Shown here: positions 18,504 to 27,946 of the stretch, one piece after another
Layout: every line of letters starts with the position of its first letter
Numbering within the stretch: the stretch's first letter is position 1
Origin: Pedobacter nutrimenti
Lineage (GTDB): Bacteria; Bacteroidota; Bacteroidia; Sphingobacteriales; Sphingobacteriaceae
Assembly (NCBI RefSeq): GCF_003208655.1
Contig: NZ_QKLU01000005.1
Coordinates: 359,178 to 423,177 of the forward strand
Reading direction: 5' to 3'
DNA: 64,000 bases
Program-made: the position numbers and the translations under genes
Notes under the pieces: model-generated
The model's database searches: none
Told to the model about the DNA's origin: nothing
Seen by the model: the letters and a program-made list of their open reading frames with translations, nothing else

Positions 18504-18956
18504 CTAATGGACTTTTTTATAAGTGAGGTGAAAGTCGTGCTCCCAGTTTTTACCATCTACCGACCTCTCCCAATATCCTGAGATGATGTTTTTATCTTTG
18601 TTGATCTCGGCTGTAAAGCGTTGCATAAATTGTGGCACATTGCGCCACATCTTCCATATGCTGTTTTCAAAACTCATTTCATATACCCGGGAAGATTGTT
18701 GATCATCAATATAAAGTACGGTGTAATTCTTGGCATCTTTATCATGACCCATAAACCATATCGCCCATGGCGTTTCCTGATTTTTTGTGCCTTGCCTCAA
18801 AATTAAAAATTCACCTTCTTCAAACCATTCAAAGGAGGCACTTGCCTTAATGGTTGCATTGGCATCCGGTAAGAAAGATGCATTTGATATTTCCATTTCC
18901 CATGTGCCAATAAATTGCTTTAACTCTTGTAATGCTGGATTGATATTGTTTTTCAT
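18504..18956 (-). CDS. Small lipocalin-like protein of unknown function (DUF1579-like)
   Basis: 150 residues, no signal peptide. It opens with ALQELKQFIGTWEME and continues with alternating beta-strand-like segments (ASFEWFEEGEFLILRQG, YTVLYIDDQQSSRVYEMSF, ISGYWERSVDGKNWEHDF). This is the look of a small calycin or nitrobindin-like barrel that measures or binds a small ligand. I do not recognise a specific function. It stands alone, convergent with the LytTR pair 215 bases away. Confidence 0.7.
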   Translation of the reverse strand: MKNNINPALQELKQFIGTWEMEISNASFLPDANATIKASASFEWFEEGEFLILRQGTKNQETPWAIWFMGHDKDAKNYTVLYIDDQQSSRVYEMSFENSIWKMWRNVPQFMQRFTAEINKDKNIISGYWERSVDGKNWEHDFHLTYKKVH

Positions 18957-19246
18957 TGGAAGATAAGTTGATAATTAGATTTATGTTTATTCTTTTTTAT
19001 TCTAAGATTCGCAGAACTAAGTTGATCTATATACAAACATAGGAACTAATATAGCATCAAGTGATGTGCAAAAACGACAATCTTAGGGGGTATTACGTCA
19101 AAAATTATCCATTAGGTAACTTTTTAATTGGGTTAACAGGTCTATTCTTTTATAGCTACCTGCAGCCCTTGTTGAAATCTTCTTTGTACTTACATATCAA
19201 GCTGTTGAATTTTTCGCCCGATCCCTCATTCAACTAATAAAATCAC
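18957..19246. other. Gene-free AT-rich stretch
   Basis: 290 bases between the DUF1579-like gene and the next weak reading frames. I see no hairpin, repeat or convincing promoter beyond general AT-richness. Confidence 0.5.
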
Positions 19247-19345
19247 CTACACCCGCTTATAATAATACTCCAATTCCCGGATCAAATTATGCAGCAAAAA
19301 CACATTCTGATCGCGCAGGTCGAATTTTAACAATTGTATTTGCAT
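19247..19345 (-). CDS. Possible very small protein, 32 residues
   Basis: A short frame starting MQIQLLKFDLRDQNVFLLHN and ending RELEYYYKRV. It overlaps the end of the next weak frame (19287-19673) in another phase. The amphipathic, helix-like composition looks protein-like, but so short a frame may be chance, or may be the true C-terminus of the upstream frame after a frameshift near 19340. Confidence 0.25.
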   Translation of the reverse strand: MQIQLLKFDLRDQNVFLLHNLIRELEYYYKRV

Positions 19346-19673
19346 AATCCCCCCGAAAATCAGAGTATGCCGGTCTTTGTTTTAAAACCACCCGGCCGGT
19401 CATCAGAATGCATGCCGTGACAAACAAAACGTGGCTGCATTTTATAATCAATTCCTGTACAGTCGCTTTAATCCCGCAGGCCACACCAAAATTTGTACCC
19501 TTTACAAACTTGCGGAATACCTTCTTGTAAAGGTTTTCCGCAAGTTCATTTTCCAGCACCTGGTCCGCGCAAAACGCATTGGATTCTATAAGCATCTCCT
19601 GAATACTGTAAATGGATTCCCACATTTGCACCAGCAGCCACAACACCCGCTGCTCTGACTGTGCCAATACCAT
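19287..19673 (-). CDS. Uncharacterised protein, possibly a remnant
   Basis: A 128-residue frame from the ATG at 19673 (MVLAQSEQRVLWLLVQMW). The first 100 residues look protein-like and cysteine-containing, with a helical segment VLENELAENLYKKVFRKFVK. The last 20 (YANTIVKIRPARSECVFAA) do not, while a different frame there reads better. The frame also extends upstream to a TTG at 19766. I recognise no family. It lies directly upstream of, and antiparallel to, the RHS locus. It could be a decayed gene or spurious. Confidence 0.35.
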   Translation of the reverse strand: MVLAQSEQRVLWLLVQMWESIYSIQEMLIESNAFCADQVLENELAENLYKKVFRKFVKGTNFGVACGIKATVQELIIKCSHVLFVTACILMTGRVVLKQRPAYSDFRGDYANTIVKIRPARSECVFAA

Positions 19674-19946
19674 TGTGAAAATCAAAATGTTTGCATTACG
19701 TCGTAAAATAAGCCCAAAAAAGACCACTTTGTTTTGAGTTCCTTTTGGATTTGAGTCCTTTTTCAAAAGAAGCTCAAAAGAAAGGGTGTTTTTGTCTAAT
19801 CCTGAAATTGCTTAACATCCAGTCTTATCCGGGTTTTACTTTACAATGTGGAAAACTTTTTTTCAGAAAAATTCCCAGTGCAGTGTGGTCGCACTGAAGG
19901 GCGATAGATTAGCAGCCATAATCAAGAAGCTAAAAATTATTCTATT

Positions 19947-22900
19947 ATGGTTAAACTTTCACGATCAGCTTTCTGTGGGGCTATGGCCCTTTTTTCGCTG
20001 TTTGGTGCCCAAAAAATCCATGCCCAGGCAGGAGCTCCCGGTACCTCTACCGCTTATCAAAAACCTTTGTTGCCCCACTCTCCCGAGGCGAGTGCCTTCG
20101 GGAAATTTGGCGACATTCCGGTGGGTTTACACACCGGGATCCCAAACATCTCAGTACCGGTCTATAAATTTAGTCTGAAAGGGCTGGATCTTCCTATTTC
20201 CATAGATTACCATTCTTCGGGGGTCAAAGTAGACGAACTGGCCAGTAATGTGGGGCTGGACTGGTCCTTAAATTATGGAGGGATGATCAATTTGATTCCC
20301 CATGGATTGAATGATTTTGGTCCCGATGGCTGGTTGTCCTCTGCTGCAAATTTAAAGACCCCACAGTCTGGTCAACTGATGGAAAACTGGGATGGTTTTC
20401 AGAATTTTCCCACAGACAATACCTATCAGTATTTAAAACTTGCGGCTGAAGGTACAATTGATACCGAACCCGATTTCTTTGCCTTCAGCTTTGCAGGGAA
20501 AAGCGGTAAGTTCTTTTTTGACCAGAACAAGGGCATCCATTTTATGCCCCATCAGAACCTGAAGGTGGAGTATGTTCTGGATGGGCAGTTTATTTTGTCT
20601 TTTACCATTACAGATGAAAGAGGTAATAAATTTCTTTTTGCAGATATAGAAAATACGACCACCAAATCTGTTGGTTGCAGCGGTACTGTAGGCAGCATTA
20701 ATAACAGTTCGAGTAACAGTTATTACCTGTCTAAAATCACTACGGCAAATCAGGAACAGATTACTTTTAACTATACCAATAAAATTTACAACATTAAAAA
20801 CCCATCATCGATAGTTCGTTACCGCAGAACAGACCTGAGCTCTCCCGGAATAGGCGCCTGCTCGGAAATGGAAACCTGTTTAACCACCAGTACCTCTAAA
20901 GTTTCCGGGATCCGGATTTCCAGTATTGTGAACGAAACGACCAAGGAGAAGGTGAGTTTTACGTATGATGCAGCAGGCCGGCTGGATGTTCCGGGTAATG
21001 AAAGGCTGCAGAAAATAGAAGTACTGAACAAAGACAATGTGCTGATCACTCAGTTTGATCTGACGCATGATTATTTTTATTCAGCAGCTCCCAATAGTCC
21101 AAATCCTGAAGATTTCCGCCTGAAATTGTTAAATGTTAAAGAAAGAGGGAAACCAGCCTACGTATTTGAATATAACACCACTGCTCTTCCATCCAGATTT
21201 TCCAGCAACCAGGACCATTGGGGTTATTACAATGGGATAAAAGGAAATGTGAATTTATTACCCATTGATGTAATGAAGGGTTTTCCCACCGGAGCAAACC
21301 GGGAACCGGATGCTGTTTTTATGAAAGCAGGTGTACTGAATAAAGTAACCTATCCAACTGGCGGATCGACTGTCTTTAATTACGAAGCGAACGACTCCTA
21401 TACCGTTAAACGGATAAGCAAAGTATTACAGGAAGGTGCTGGTCTTGGTGCAGAACTGAATTCGATTGTTTCTGTGAAGTTTACAATTCCGTTTGACGGC
21501 ACTAATTTTAGTGGACAGTGGCAAACCGTTGATGGTGATGGGTCTACGGGTGGAGTAGGCCAGAACGGGGTAACCAGGATTACCATAACCGGACCAAATG
21601 GTTTTAGGGAAGGCTTCACAGGGAATAGTAATGGTGTGGTCTCTTTTCATTTGAGCAGTGTGAAATTTGTTGCTGGTCAGGAATATACGATTACGATTTC
21701 CAACAGGACCACTGACGAAGTGCCTATTGGTGTAATTAGTATCTTCTGGGAAAGAACAGTTTATGAAGACATTGCCCAAAACATGCTTGCAGGTGGGTTG
21801 AGGGTAAATTCTATCACAGATTATCCGGTTGAAGGCCCATCTAAAACCAAATATTTTGAATATACAGACGTTTTGGATGGCGCAAAATCTAGTGGGGTGC
21901 TCATGTTTGATCCCTTTTACACTTTTGAATATTTTAAACGCCAAATGAACATAGATGATCATGTTGCGCAATGTACATATGTTGCGCAGCAGGCCAACAG
22001 CCTGACGCCTTTGGGTACAGTGCAGGGCGGTAATGTGATCTATAAAAATGTGAATGTTTATGATAACAACAAACAAAACGGTTATACCTCAAATGAGTTT
22101 GAAACCAATGGTAACCGCTTTGGTCAGGGACCTACGGCTGCTTTTCCATTTCCACCATTGATCAATAACGACTGGCTCAACGGCTTGCCTTTAAAAACCA
22201 CCACTTATAAATACAATTCAGCTACAGAAAAATATTTTCCCCTGCAGGTGAATGAAAAGGAATATAAAATGGCCATCGGAGAGGGGGCCAATGAATCTGT
22301 TGTTCGTGGAATTAAGGTGGGCTATACTTTTTCAGAATTTAGCCCCAGCCCCCTTGTGCTCAATCCAGCGACCTTTAGGATCTCTTATTACAACCTGTAT
22401 GCTTCCTGGTTTCATTTGGATAAAGAAAAAACAACCATCTACGACCAGCAAGGGAACAACCCTTTAACCAGCGTTACCAATTACTATTACGATAACCCGC
22501 AGCACATTCAGACCACGCGTACCGCGAGTCAGAAAAGTGACGGACTGGTAAAAACCAGTACCAGCCTTTACCCCGACGATTATGCCTCTGGAACGCCATT
22601 TATAGACCAGATGAAAGCGAATCACCAGGTGGGCTATCCAATAGAACAGGTCAGTTATCAGACCAGCAGTGCAGGCGTTTCGATTCTGGATGGAAAGCTC
22701 ACCGAATACAAAGCTTCAGGGAAAGCGCTGGCCGATAAGGTGTACAGTTTAGATGTTCCTTCAGCACTAAACCTGAGCCAGTTTAAATTTTCCAATAAAA
22801 ATACAGATCAGCTCAATACCGGAGGAAGTCCTTCAAATTATAGCCCCGACAGCCGTTACCGGCAGTTGGTACAGTTTAATGAATACGATGGGGCCGGTAA

Positions 22901-23408
22901 CCCTTTGTCCCTGGAGGAAAAGTCGGGTATTTCCTCGGCCTATCAGTGGGGCTATAACCAAAAGTACCTGGTTGCAGAATGTAAAAATGCCACGCAGAAT
23001 GAATTCTTTTTTGAAGATTTTGAAAACACAACCAATAGCGGGCCTTCTTTTACAGGAAAACGTTCCAGTGGGGGCGCTTATACAGTCAACTGGACAAGAC
23101 CCAACAACCGGAATTACCAGATCAGCTACTGGTATTATGATGGGACCAAATGGCAATACAAAAAAGAACCTTATGTGTCGGGCAGTTTGGCCCTGAGCGG
23201 AGGAACAGCTTATGATCAGGTGCGGATTTATCCGGCAGATGCCCAGATGACCACCTATACTTACGATCAGCTGATCGGCTTGACCAGTATGAGCGATGCC
23301 AAGGGAATGACCTCCTTTTACCTTTATGATGAGTTTAACCGCTTAAAATTGGTGAAAGACCAGGACGGGAACATTGTTAAAGCAAACGAATACCATTACA
23401 AACCTTAA
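19947..23408 (+). CDS. Secreted RHS/YD-repeat protein, N-terminal half of a split RHS pair
   Basis: 1153 residues with a Sec signal peptide (about 1-27, ending KIHAQAG). The N-terminal region has the Bacteroidota RHS pattern (DIPVGLHTGIPNISVPVYKF then SSGVKVDELASNVGLDWSLN). The body is long and beta-rich and ends in a YD-repeat (YLYDEFNRLKLVKDQDGNIV). There is no RHS core DPxG motif and no toxin tip, so it is not itself a complete toxin. The next gene starts 12 bases later and carries the core and tip. The two halves probably build one shell-like structure around the toxin, or act as scaffold and effector. A secretion route beyond Sec is not encoded in the window. Confidence 0.85.
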   Translation: MVKLSRSAFCGAMALFSLFGAQKIHAQAGAPGTSTAYQKPLLPHSPEASAFGKFGDIPVGLHTGIPNISVPVYKFSLKGLDLPISIDYHSSGVKVDELASNVGLDWSLNYGGMINLIPHGLNDFGPDGWLSSAANLKTPQSGQLMENWDGFQNFPTDNTYQYLKLAAEGTIDTEPDFFAFSFAGKSGKFFFDQNKGIHFMPHQNLKVEYVLDGQFILSFTITDERGNKFLFADIENTTTKSVGCSGTVGSINNSSSNSYYLSKITTANQEQITFNYTNKIYNIKNPSSIVRYRRTDLSSPGIGACSEMETCLTTSTSKVSGIRISSIVNETTKEKVSFTYDAAGRLDVPGNERLQKIEVLNKDNVLITQFDLTHDYFYSAAPNSPNPEDFRLKLLNVKERGKPAYVFEYNTTALPSRFSSNQDHWGYYNGIKGNVNLLPIDVMKGFPTGANREPDAVFMKAGVLNKVTYPTGGSTVFNYEANDSYTVKRISKVLQEGAGLGAELNSIVSVKFTIPFDGTNFSGQWQTVDGDGSTGGVGQNGVTRITITGPNGFREGFTGNSNGVVSFHLSSVKFVAGQEYTITISNRTTDEVPIGVISIFWERTVYEDIAQNMLAGGLRVNSITDYPVEGPSKTKYFEYTDVLDGAKSSGVLMFDPFYTFEYFKRQMNIDDHVAQCTYVAQQANSLTPLGTVQGGNVIYKNVNVYDNNKQNGYTSNEFETNGNRFGQGPTAAFPFPPLINNDWLNGLPLKTTTYKYNSATEKYFPLQVNEKEYKMAIGEGANESVVRGIKVGYTFSEFSPSPLVLNPATFRISYYNLYASWFHLDKEKTTIYDQQGNNPLTSVTNYYYDNPQHIQTTRTASQKSDGLVKTSTSLYPDDYASGTPFIDQMKANHQVGYPIEQVSYQTSSAGVSILDGKLTEYKASGKALADKVYSLDVPSALNLSQFKFSNKNTDQLNTGGSPSNYSPDSRYRQLVQFNEYDGAGNPLSLEEKSGISSAYQWGYNQKYLVAECKNATQNEFFFEDFENTTNSGPSFTGKRSSGGAYTVNWTRPNNRNYQISYWYYDGTKWQYKKEPYVSGSLALSGGTAYDQVRIYPADAQMTTYTYDQLIGLTSMSDAKGMTSFYLYDEFNRLKLVKDQDGNIVKANEYHYKP

Positions 23409-23419
23409 ACAGCGCATCG

Positions 23420-26400
23420 ATGAACCATAAAAAGACAATCAAAAGCCTGTTTGTAGGCTTCGTACTGGCCGGTTTCTGTTTTGAAGCCAGTGCCCAGCAT
23501 ATTACCAGAAACTTATATAGCGATGAAGCCGAAATTCAGGCTTCGGGCAGTGTGACCCTGGCCGATGGATTTTATGTACCCCAGGGTAAAAACCTGCGGG
23601 TATTTACAGGATACAGTTTTCGGGAATGTGCTGCTTTTTTAAGCACACCCAGCGCTGAACAAAATTACGTGAGCACCAAGGTATTTAAAGTAGCCGGTGT
23701 AACAGAAGCGAACCTGAATGCAGCGCGCAGCAGTTGCGAGGTGAACCAGACCATTCAGTACATCGATGGCCTGGGCCGTCCGCTGCAAACGGTAACTGTA
23801 CAGGGCAGCCCGAGTTTTAAAGATGTGGTGCAGCCTTTTGCCTATGATGCCTTTGGGCGGGAAAACAAAAAATACCTGCCTTATACCGCAGCAGGAAACA
23901 CCGGTACTTACCGCACGGATGCCCTTGCAGCACAGGCTGGTTTTTACAACAACCCGGTAGCGGGCATCCCCGCCATCCCGGGCGCAGCCTTTGCAGAAAC
24001 TAAATTTGAAGCCTCGCCCCTAAACCGGGTACTGGAACAAGGTGCCCCGGGTGCGGTCTGGCAACCTGCGGGGAGCCGCAGCGCTGGCAGTGGCAGGACA
24101 ATGGTGAGTGATTACGGGGCCAATACGGCGGCCGATGGGGTTAAACTCTGGACGGTAAATGCCGGCAGTGCCAGTGCAGGGGTTTACCAGGTGGGTACCC
24201 TGCAAAAAACAATCAGTAAAGATGAGAACTGGGTTTCGGGTAAAAGTGGAACGGTAGAAGAGTTTAAAGATCTGGAAGGACAGGTGGTGCTGAAACGCTT
24301 ATGGGAAACGGAAAGCAAAAGTTTATCGACCTATTATGTGTACGATGAGTTGGGGAACCTGCGATACGTATTGCCCCCTGCAGTGAACGAAGGAACAGAC
24401 AAAAGCACCGGGGTGATTGGTAGTTTTACAGAAAACGATGCGGTTTTTGACCAGTTTATCTATGGCTATCATTACGACGAGCGTAAACGGTTAGTTGAAA
24501 AGAAAATCCCAGGCAAGGGCTGGGAGTTTATGGTGTACAACAACCGGGACCAGTTGGTGCTGAGCCAGGATGCCAGACAAAGAAACACAAACCAATGGAT
24601 ATACAGCAAATACGATGCTTTGGGCAGGGTGACCAGTGCAGGTCTGTACACAGATGCTTCCAGCAGGACAGTTTTACAGACCAGCCTAAACGGACAAACT
24701 ACGCTATGGGAAAACCGCCCTGAAGGCTTGGATTACAGCAATGTGGCTTTTCCTCAAAGTGCTACAGAACAATTGACGGTCAACTATTATGACAACTATG
24801 GTATTCCCGGCATTCCGAACAACCAAAGTTCGGGTTATACCAGTCAGCTGACAGGGCTATTGACCGCCTCCAGGGTCAAAGTACTGGGCAGCAGCGATGA
24901 ACTCTGGACGGTGAACTATTACGATAAAGAAGCCCGGGTACTGAAAGTGTACAAACAGCATTACAAAGGGGGCAGCCTAAATGCCAGCAACTATGATGAG
25001 GTAGAGAACACCTACAACTTTGCCGGAGAGCTTACCGCAAGTACCCGCAACCATTATAGATTAGGAGGCGCCTTAACCACCATTGCCACCCGTCATGAAT
25101 ATGACCATATGGGCCGCAAAAAAGCAAGTTTTGAATCGATCAACGGAGCAGCAGAGCTGGTGCTAAACAAACTGGATTACAATGAAGTGGGGCAATTGAT
25201 GAAAAAGTCGCTGCACAGCACCGATGGCACCAATTTCCTTCAATACAGTACCTATGCCTATACCCCAAGGGGCTGGTTAAAAAGCAGTACCTCCGATCAG
25301 TTTAACTTAAGCCTGCAGTACAACGAAGGCGCTGACCCTCAGTACAATGGGAACATTTCCGCCCAGCAGTGGGGGCCTGGCCTTGGCAACGCCTTTAACT
25401 ACAGCTACGATGCACTCAACAGATTGTTGTCGGGTATAGGTTCCGGCCCGGCAGCAGCAGGCAAAAGCGAAGCCTTGAGTTATGATGTAATGGGTAACAT
25501 CACCAGCTTAAACCGCAATGGGGCTTTAGGAACCTACAGCTATACCGGTAACCGCTTAAACCAGGTGAGCGGTGGGCTGGCCACAGGCGTGTATGGCTAC
25601 GATGAAAACGGCAATGCGACTACCGATGGCCGTAATGGGGTAAACATTGTTTACAACAAACTGAACCTGCCGGCGACGGTAAATAAAGGTGGTTTAAGTA
25701 TGGCGTATATCTACGATGCGGCAGGCACCAAACTAAGGAAAGTGAGCAATGGCACTTCCAGAGACTACATTGACGGAATCGAATACAATGGAGCAGATAT
25801 AGACATTATCCATACCGAAGAAGGAGTAGCCAGAAGGATAGGCACAGACTACAGTTACGAGTACAATTTAACCGACCATTTGGGCAATGTGCGTTATACT
25901 TTCCATAAACATCCCGTTACCGGAGCCCTGGAAGGCATCCAGTCGGATGATTATTATCCCTTTGGAAAAAGATTTGCGGATGGCGGGGTAAACAAATATC
26001 TTTATAACGGCAAGGAGTTGCAGGATGAGCTGGGACAGCTTGATTATGGGGCCAGATTTTATGATCCGGAGATAGGGAGGTGGAATGTGGTGGATCCTAA
26101 AGCGGAATTGATGAGAAGGCATTCACCATATAATTATGTGTTTAATAATCCGATGAGGTTTATTGATCCGGATGGGATGAAGCCTAATGACTGGATAAAA
26201 TGGGCTAATGAAGATGGTCGTAAATTTATAACGTACGATTCCGGTATAAAAAGTGTTGACGAAGCAAAGACAAAAGGATATACCAATGTCGAAAAAGTTT
26301 TTGAAAGCGGAATCGGAAATTCAACGACTACTCAAGAAGAATTTGCATTTGAAAAAGGAGGTTTGTTTAGTGTTAACGGAGGAGATTTACAAAGTGTTAA

Positions 26401-26812
26401 AAGTGGCAGCTTTAGAGCAGAAAACGGGTTTACAATAGATGGAAACCTGAGTTATACGCAACAGGCTGCCGCAGTTTTTTCTGGTATAGGAGATTTTACT
26501 GGAGTAGGAGCTTCCGGCTTTGCAGCAACGGGGGTTGGAGCACCAGTTGGAGCGGTATTAGGAACTGTGAGTAGTATCACTGGTGGAGTTGGAACACTTC
26601 TAGATCTGGCTGACGATTTTTTTAATTCCAATACATTAACAGTGGAAAAATTTGTAACAAAAAGTATCACAACATTTGTTGCACCAGAAGCCTTAAAAAA
26701 GACTGGTCTAAGTGATACTCAAACATCAATTATTAATATGCAGATAATGGGCATCGATAAAACATTAGATCGTGGTAGAGATAATTTAATCGGGCCATAT
26801 AAACCAAAATGA
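23420..26812 (+). CDS. RHS-repeat polymorphic toxin with variable C-terminal tip
   Basis: 1130 residues with a signal peptide (about 1-25, ending FEASAQ). A DUF6443-like block follows (about 60-200, with YIDGLGRPLQTV), then many YD repeats. The RHS-associated core has LTDHLGNVRYTFH, LDYGARFYDPEIGRW (about 874-888) and DPDGM (916-920). After DPDGM comes a 210-residue tip unlike the shell, containing a glycine-rich hydrophobic stretch (about 1020-1070) and ending DNLIGPYKPK. Base composition drops to AT-rich right at the junction near 26180, the usual sign of tip exchange. The stop overlaps the next small gene by ATGA. Tip activity is not recognised; the hydrophobic stretch suggests a membrane-acting toxin. 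Confidence 0.9.
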   Translation: MNHKKTIKSLFVGFVLAGFCFEASAQHITRNLYSDEAEIQASGSVTLADGFYVPQGKNLRVFTGYSFRECAAFLSTPSAEQNYVSTKVFKVAGVTEANLNAARSSCEVNQTIQYIDGLGRPLQTVTVQGSPSFKDVVQPFAYDAFGRENKKYLPYTAAGNTGTYRTDALAAQAGFYNNPVAGIPAIPGAAFAETKFEASPLNRVLEQGAPGAVWQPAGSRSAGSGRTMVSDYGANTAADGVKLWTVNAGSASAGVYQVGTLQKTISKDENWVSGKSGTVEEFKDLEGQVVLKRLWETESKSLSTYYVYDELGNLRYVLPPAVNEGTDKSTGVIGSFTENDAVFDQFIYGYHYDERKRLVEKKIPGKGWEFMVYNNRDQLVLSQDARQRNTNQWIYSKYDALGRVTSAGLYTDASSRTVLQTSLNGQTTLWENRPEGLDYSNVAFPQSATEQLTVNYYDNYGIPGIPNNQSSGYTSQLTGLLTASRVKVLGSSDELWTVNYYDKEARVLKVYKQHYKGGSLNASNYDEVENTYNFAGELTASTRNHYRLGGALTTIATRHEYDHMGRKKASFESINGAAELVLNKLDYNEVGQLMKKSLHSTDGTNFLQYSTYAYTPRGWLKSSTSDQFNLSLQYNEGADPQYNGNISAQQWGPGLGNAFNYSYDALNRLLSGIGSGPAAAGKSEALSYDVMGNITSLNRNGALGTYSYTGNRLNQVSGGLATGVYGYDENGNATTDGRNGVNIVYNKLNLPATVNKGGLSMAYIYDAAGTKLRKVSNGTSRDYIDGIEYNGADIDIIHTEEGVARRIGTDYSYEYNLTDHLGNVRYTFHKHPVTGALEGIQSDDYYPFGKRFADGGVNKYLYNGKELQDELGQLDYGARFYDPEIGRWNVVDPKAELMRRHSPYNYVFNNPMRFIDPDGMKPNDWIKWANEDGRKFITYDSGIKSVDEAKTKGYTNVEKVFESGIGNSTTTQEEFAFEKGGLFSVNGGDLQSVKSGSFRAENGFTIDGNLSYTQQAAAVFSGIGDFTGVGASGFAATGVGAPVGAVLGTVSSITGGVGTLLDLADDFFNSNTLTVEKFVTKSITTFVAPEALKKTGLSDTQTSIINMQIMGIDKTLDRGRDNLIGPYKPK

Positions 26813-27000
26813 TGAATAATGTATATGTGATACTGACCTTTTTAATCTTTTTTATTTCTTGTTTAATATTTATGGTTAAAAAAAAGATGATTTGGGAAGA
26901 TACAGAATCTGATTATAGTAATTCTTTTTCTTTGAAGGCTTTTATTTTTTTAGTAGGAATAATTATAATTTTGGTAATAAGACTTATACAAAAAATATGA
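26809..27000 (+). CDS. Small two-helix membrane protein, probable immunity to the RHS tip
   Basis: 63 residues with two hydrophobic helices (about 4-22 and 43-61) and a short charged loop between. It starts inside the RHS stop codon (ATGA overlap) and ends in the same kind of overlap with the next gene, so the three are translationally coupled. In polymorphic toxin loci the gene directly after the toxin encodes immunity. A membrane-bound immunity protein suits a toxin acting on or crossing the membrane. No family recognised; the call rests on position and topology. Confidence 0.6.
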   Translation: MMNNVYVILTFLIFFISCLIFMVKKKMIWEDTESDYSNSFSLKAFIFLVGIIIILVIRLIQKI

Positions 27001-27356
27001 AATTTTTAAGCATTCTAATATTGTCTATTTTAGTTAGTCTATCTGCACCGCAAGAGGCTGTACTTCAGGGACGTTATAAAATGATTTTTGAAAAGGAATT
27101 TTCTTCACAAAATGGAACTATTTCCTTTGATAAAACAACTTATAGACGAGTTCGCGTTAATAGTGAATCAATTTCAGGTAAAATTGATTATCAGAAATTT
27201 AGGGTTGTATTAAAAGATGATAACCATACTTTCCAAATAATTCTATCAAAAAGGACTATTGGAAAAGATACTATACCATTTAGTACGATTGACTTAAGTA
27301 AAAAAGTTGAAGCTGATATATTAATTAATGAAGGAATGCTCATTAAGTTGAATTAG
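26997..27356 (+). CDS. Small exported protein of the RHS locus, function unknown
   Basis: 119 residues with a signal peptide (MKFLSILILSILVSLSAPQE) and a beta-rich remainder. Strongly AT-rich like the rest of this segment. It overlaps the preceding membrane protein by ATGA. It may be a second, periplasmic immunity factor for the same tip; this is inferred from coupling alone. Confidence 0.6.
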   Translation: MKFLSILILSILVSLSAPQEAVLQGRYKMIFEKEFSSQNGTISFDKTTYRRVRVNSESISGKIDYQKFRVVLKDDNHTFQIILSKRTIGKDTIPFSTIDLSKKVEADILINEGMLIKLN

Positions 27357-27507
27357 AATCCATGTTTCATGGGTTTTTCAAGCTGGCGGATATATAGGAT
27401 TAAGGAAGTATAATGTTAAAAGAAGTCATCTTATAATTTTACTCATGAGATTGGTTCCTGAGGTAGATATTATTAACTTAACTCGAGATAATATAGACTT
27501 GTATTAA
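27352..27507 (+). pseudogene. Possible decayed toxin-tip fragment
   Basis: A stop-free frame of 51 codons without an upstream start, containing VSWVFQAGGYIGLRKYNVKR and ending NLTRDNIDLY before TAA. It has the composition of a protein C-terminus and lies where a displaced RHS tip would be, directly after an immunity-type gene and before a terminator. No family recognised. A start-less frame of this size in AT-rich DNA could also be chance. Confidence 0.25.
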
Positions 27508-27752
27508 CAATCAGGTTTTCTATCGAAGACTTTATTGATGAGTTAAAGAGGTTGTCCAACCTTTTGGACAGCCTCTTTTCTATTCTTTAGGCTTCAAAAA
27601 AAATATTTTCACCTCCTTCAAATAGCTAAGCTCTTCTCATATCTCTAACATATTATTAAGGCTGAAAAAATCCCATCTCAAGGCAAAGAACATGATGAAC
27701 TCTAACTTGTCGGAAAAGATTTGCAAAAGGTCTTGGAGTGTAGGTAAGTAAG
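27357..27752 (+). other. Gap with fragmentary frames and a terminator
   Basis: Nearly 400 bases without an intact gene. It holds the start-less frame ending at 27507, the hairpin at 27545-27580, and short frames after it that stop repeatedly (one reads KIPSQGKEHDEL). The pattern is that of decayed coding DNA between toxin/immunity modules. Confidence 0.5.
27545..27580 (+). terminator. Terminator inside the immunity array
   Basis: A 10-bp stem with one G-U pair (GAGGTTGTCC 27548-27557, GGACAGCCTC 27566-27575), an 8-base loop and a TTTT tail. It ends the transcription unit that begins with the RHS genes or their last immunity gene. Confidence 0.75.
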
Positions 27753-27938
27753 ATGATATCAAATGTACTTTGTAAAGTAGAGCATTCAGACTATACTAAT
27801 GCTTGGAGAAGCGAAATCGTTATTGAGGGAGCAAGGGTAGTTCCAACTATATTAACCGCGTCTAAGATCAATGTTGAAAACGCATCTAAAGTGATTTATA
27901 AAAATTATCCTGAAATTTTAAGTAAACTTGGTTTATAA
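27753..27938 (+). CDS. Small protein, possible orphan toxin-tip end
   Basis: 61 residues (MISNVLCKVEHSDYTNAWRS at the start, NYPEILSKLGL at the end). It sits 8 bases before a gene that looks like a double-CXXCG immunity protein. The usual order in these loci is tip then immunity, so this may be the last part of a displaced toxin tip. No motif is recognised, and it may equally be an independent small protein. Confidence 0.45.
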   Translation: MISNVLCKVEHSDYTNAWRSEIVIEGARVVPTILTASKINVENASKVIYKNYPEILSKLGL

Positions 27939-27946
27939 GTGAATAC

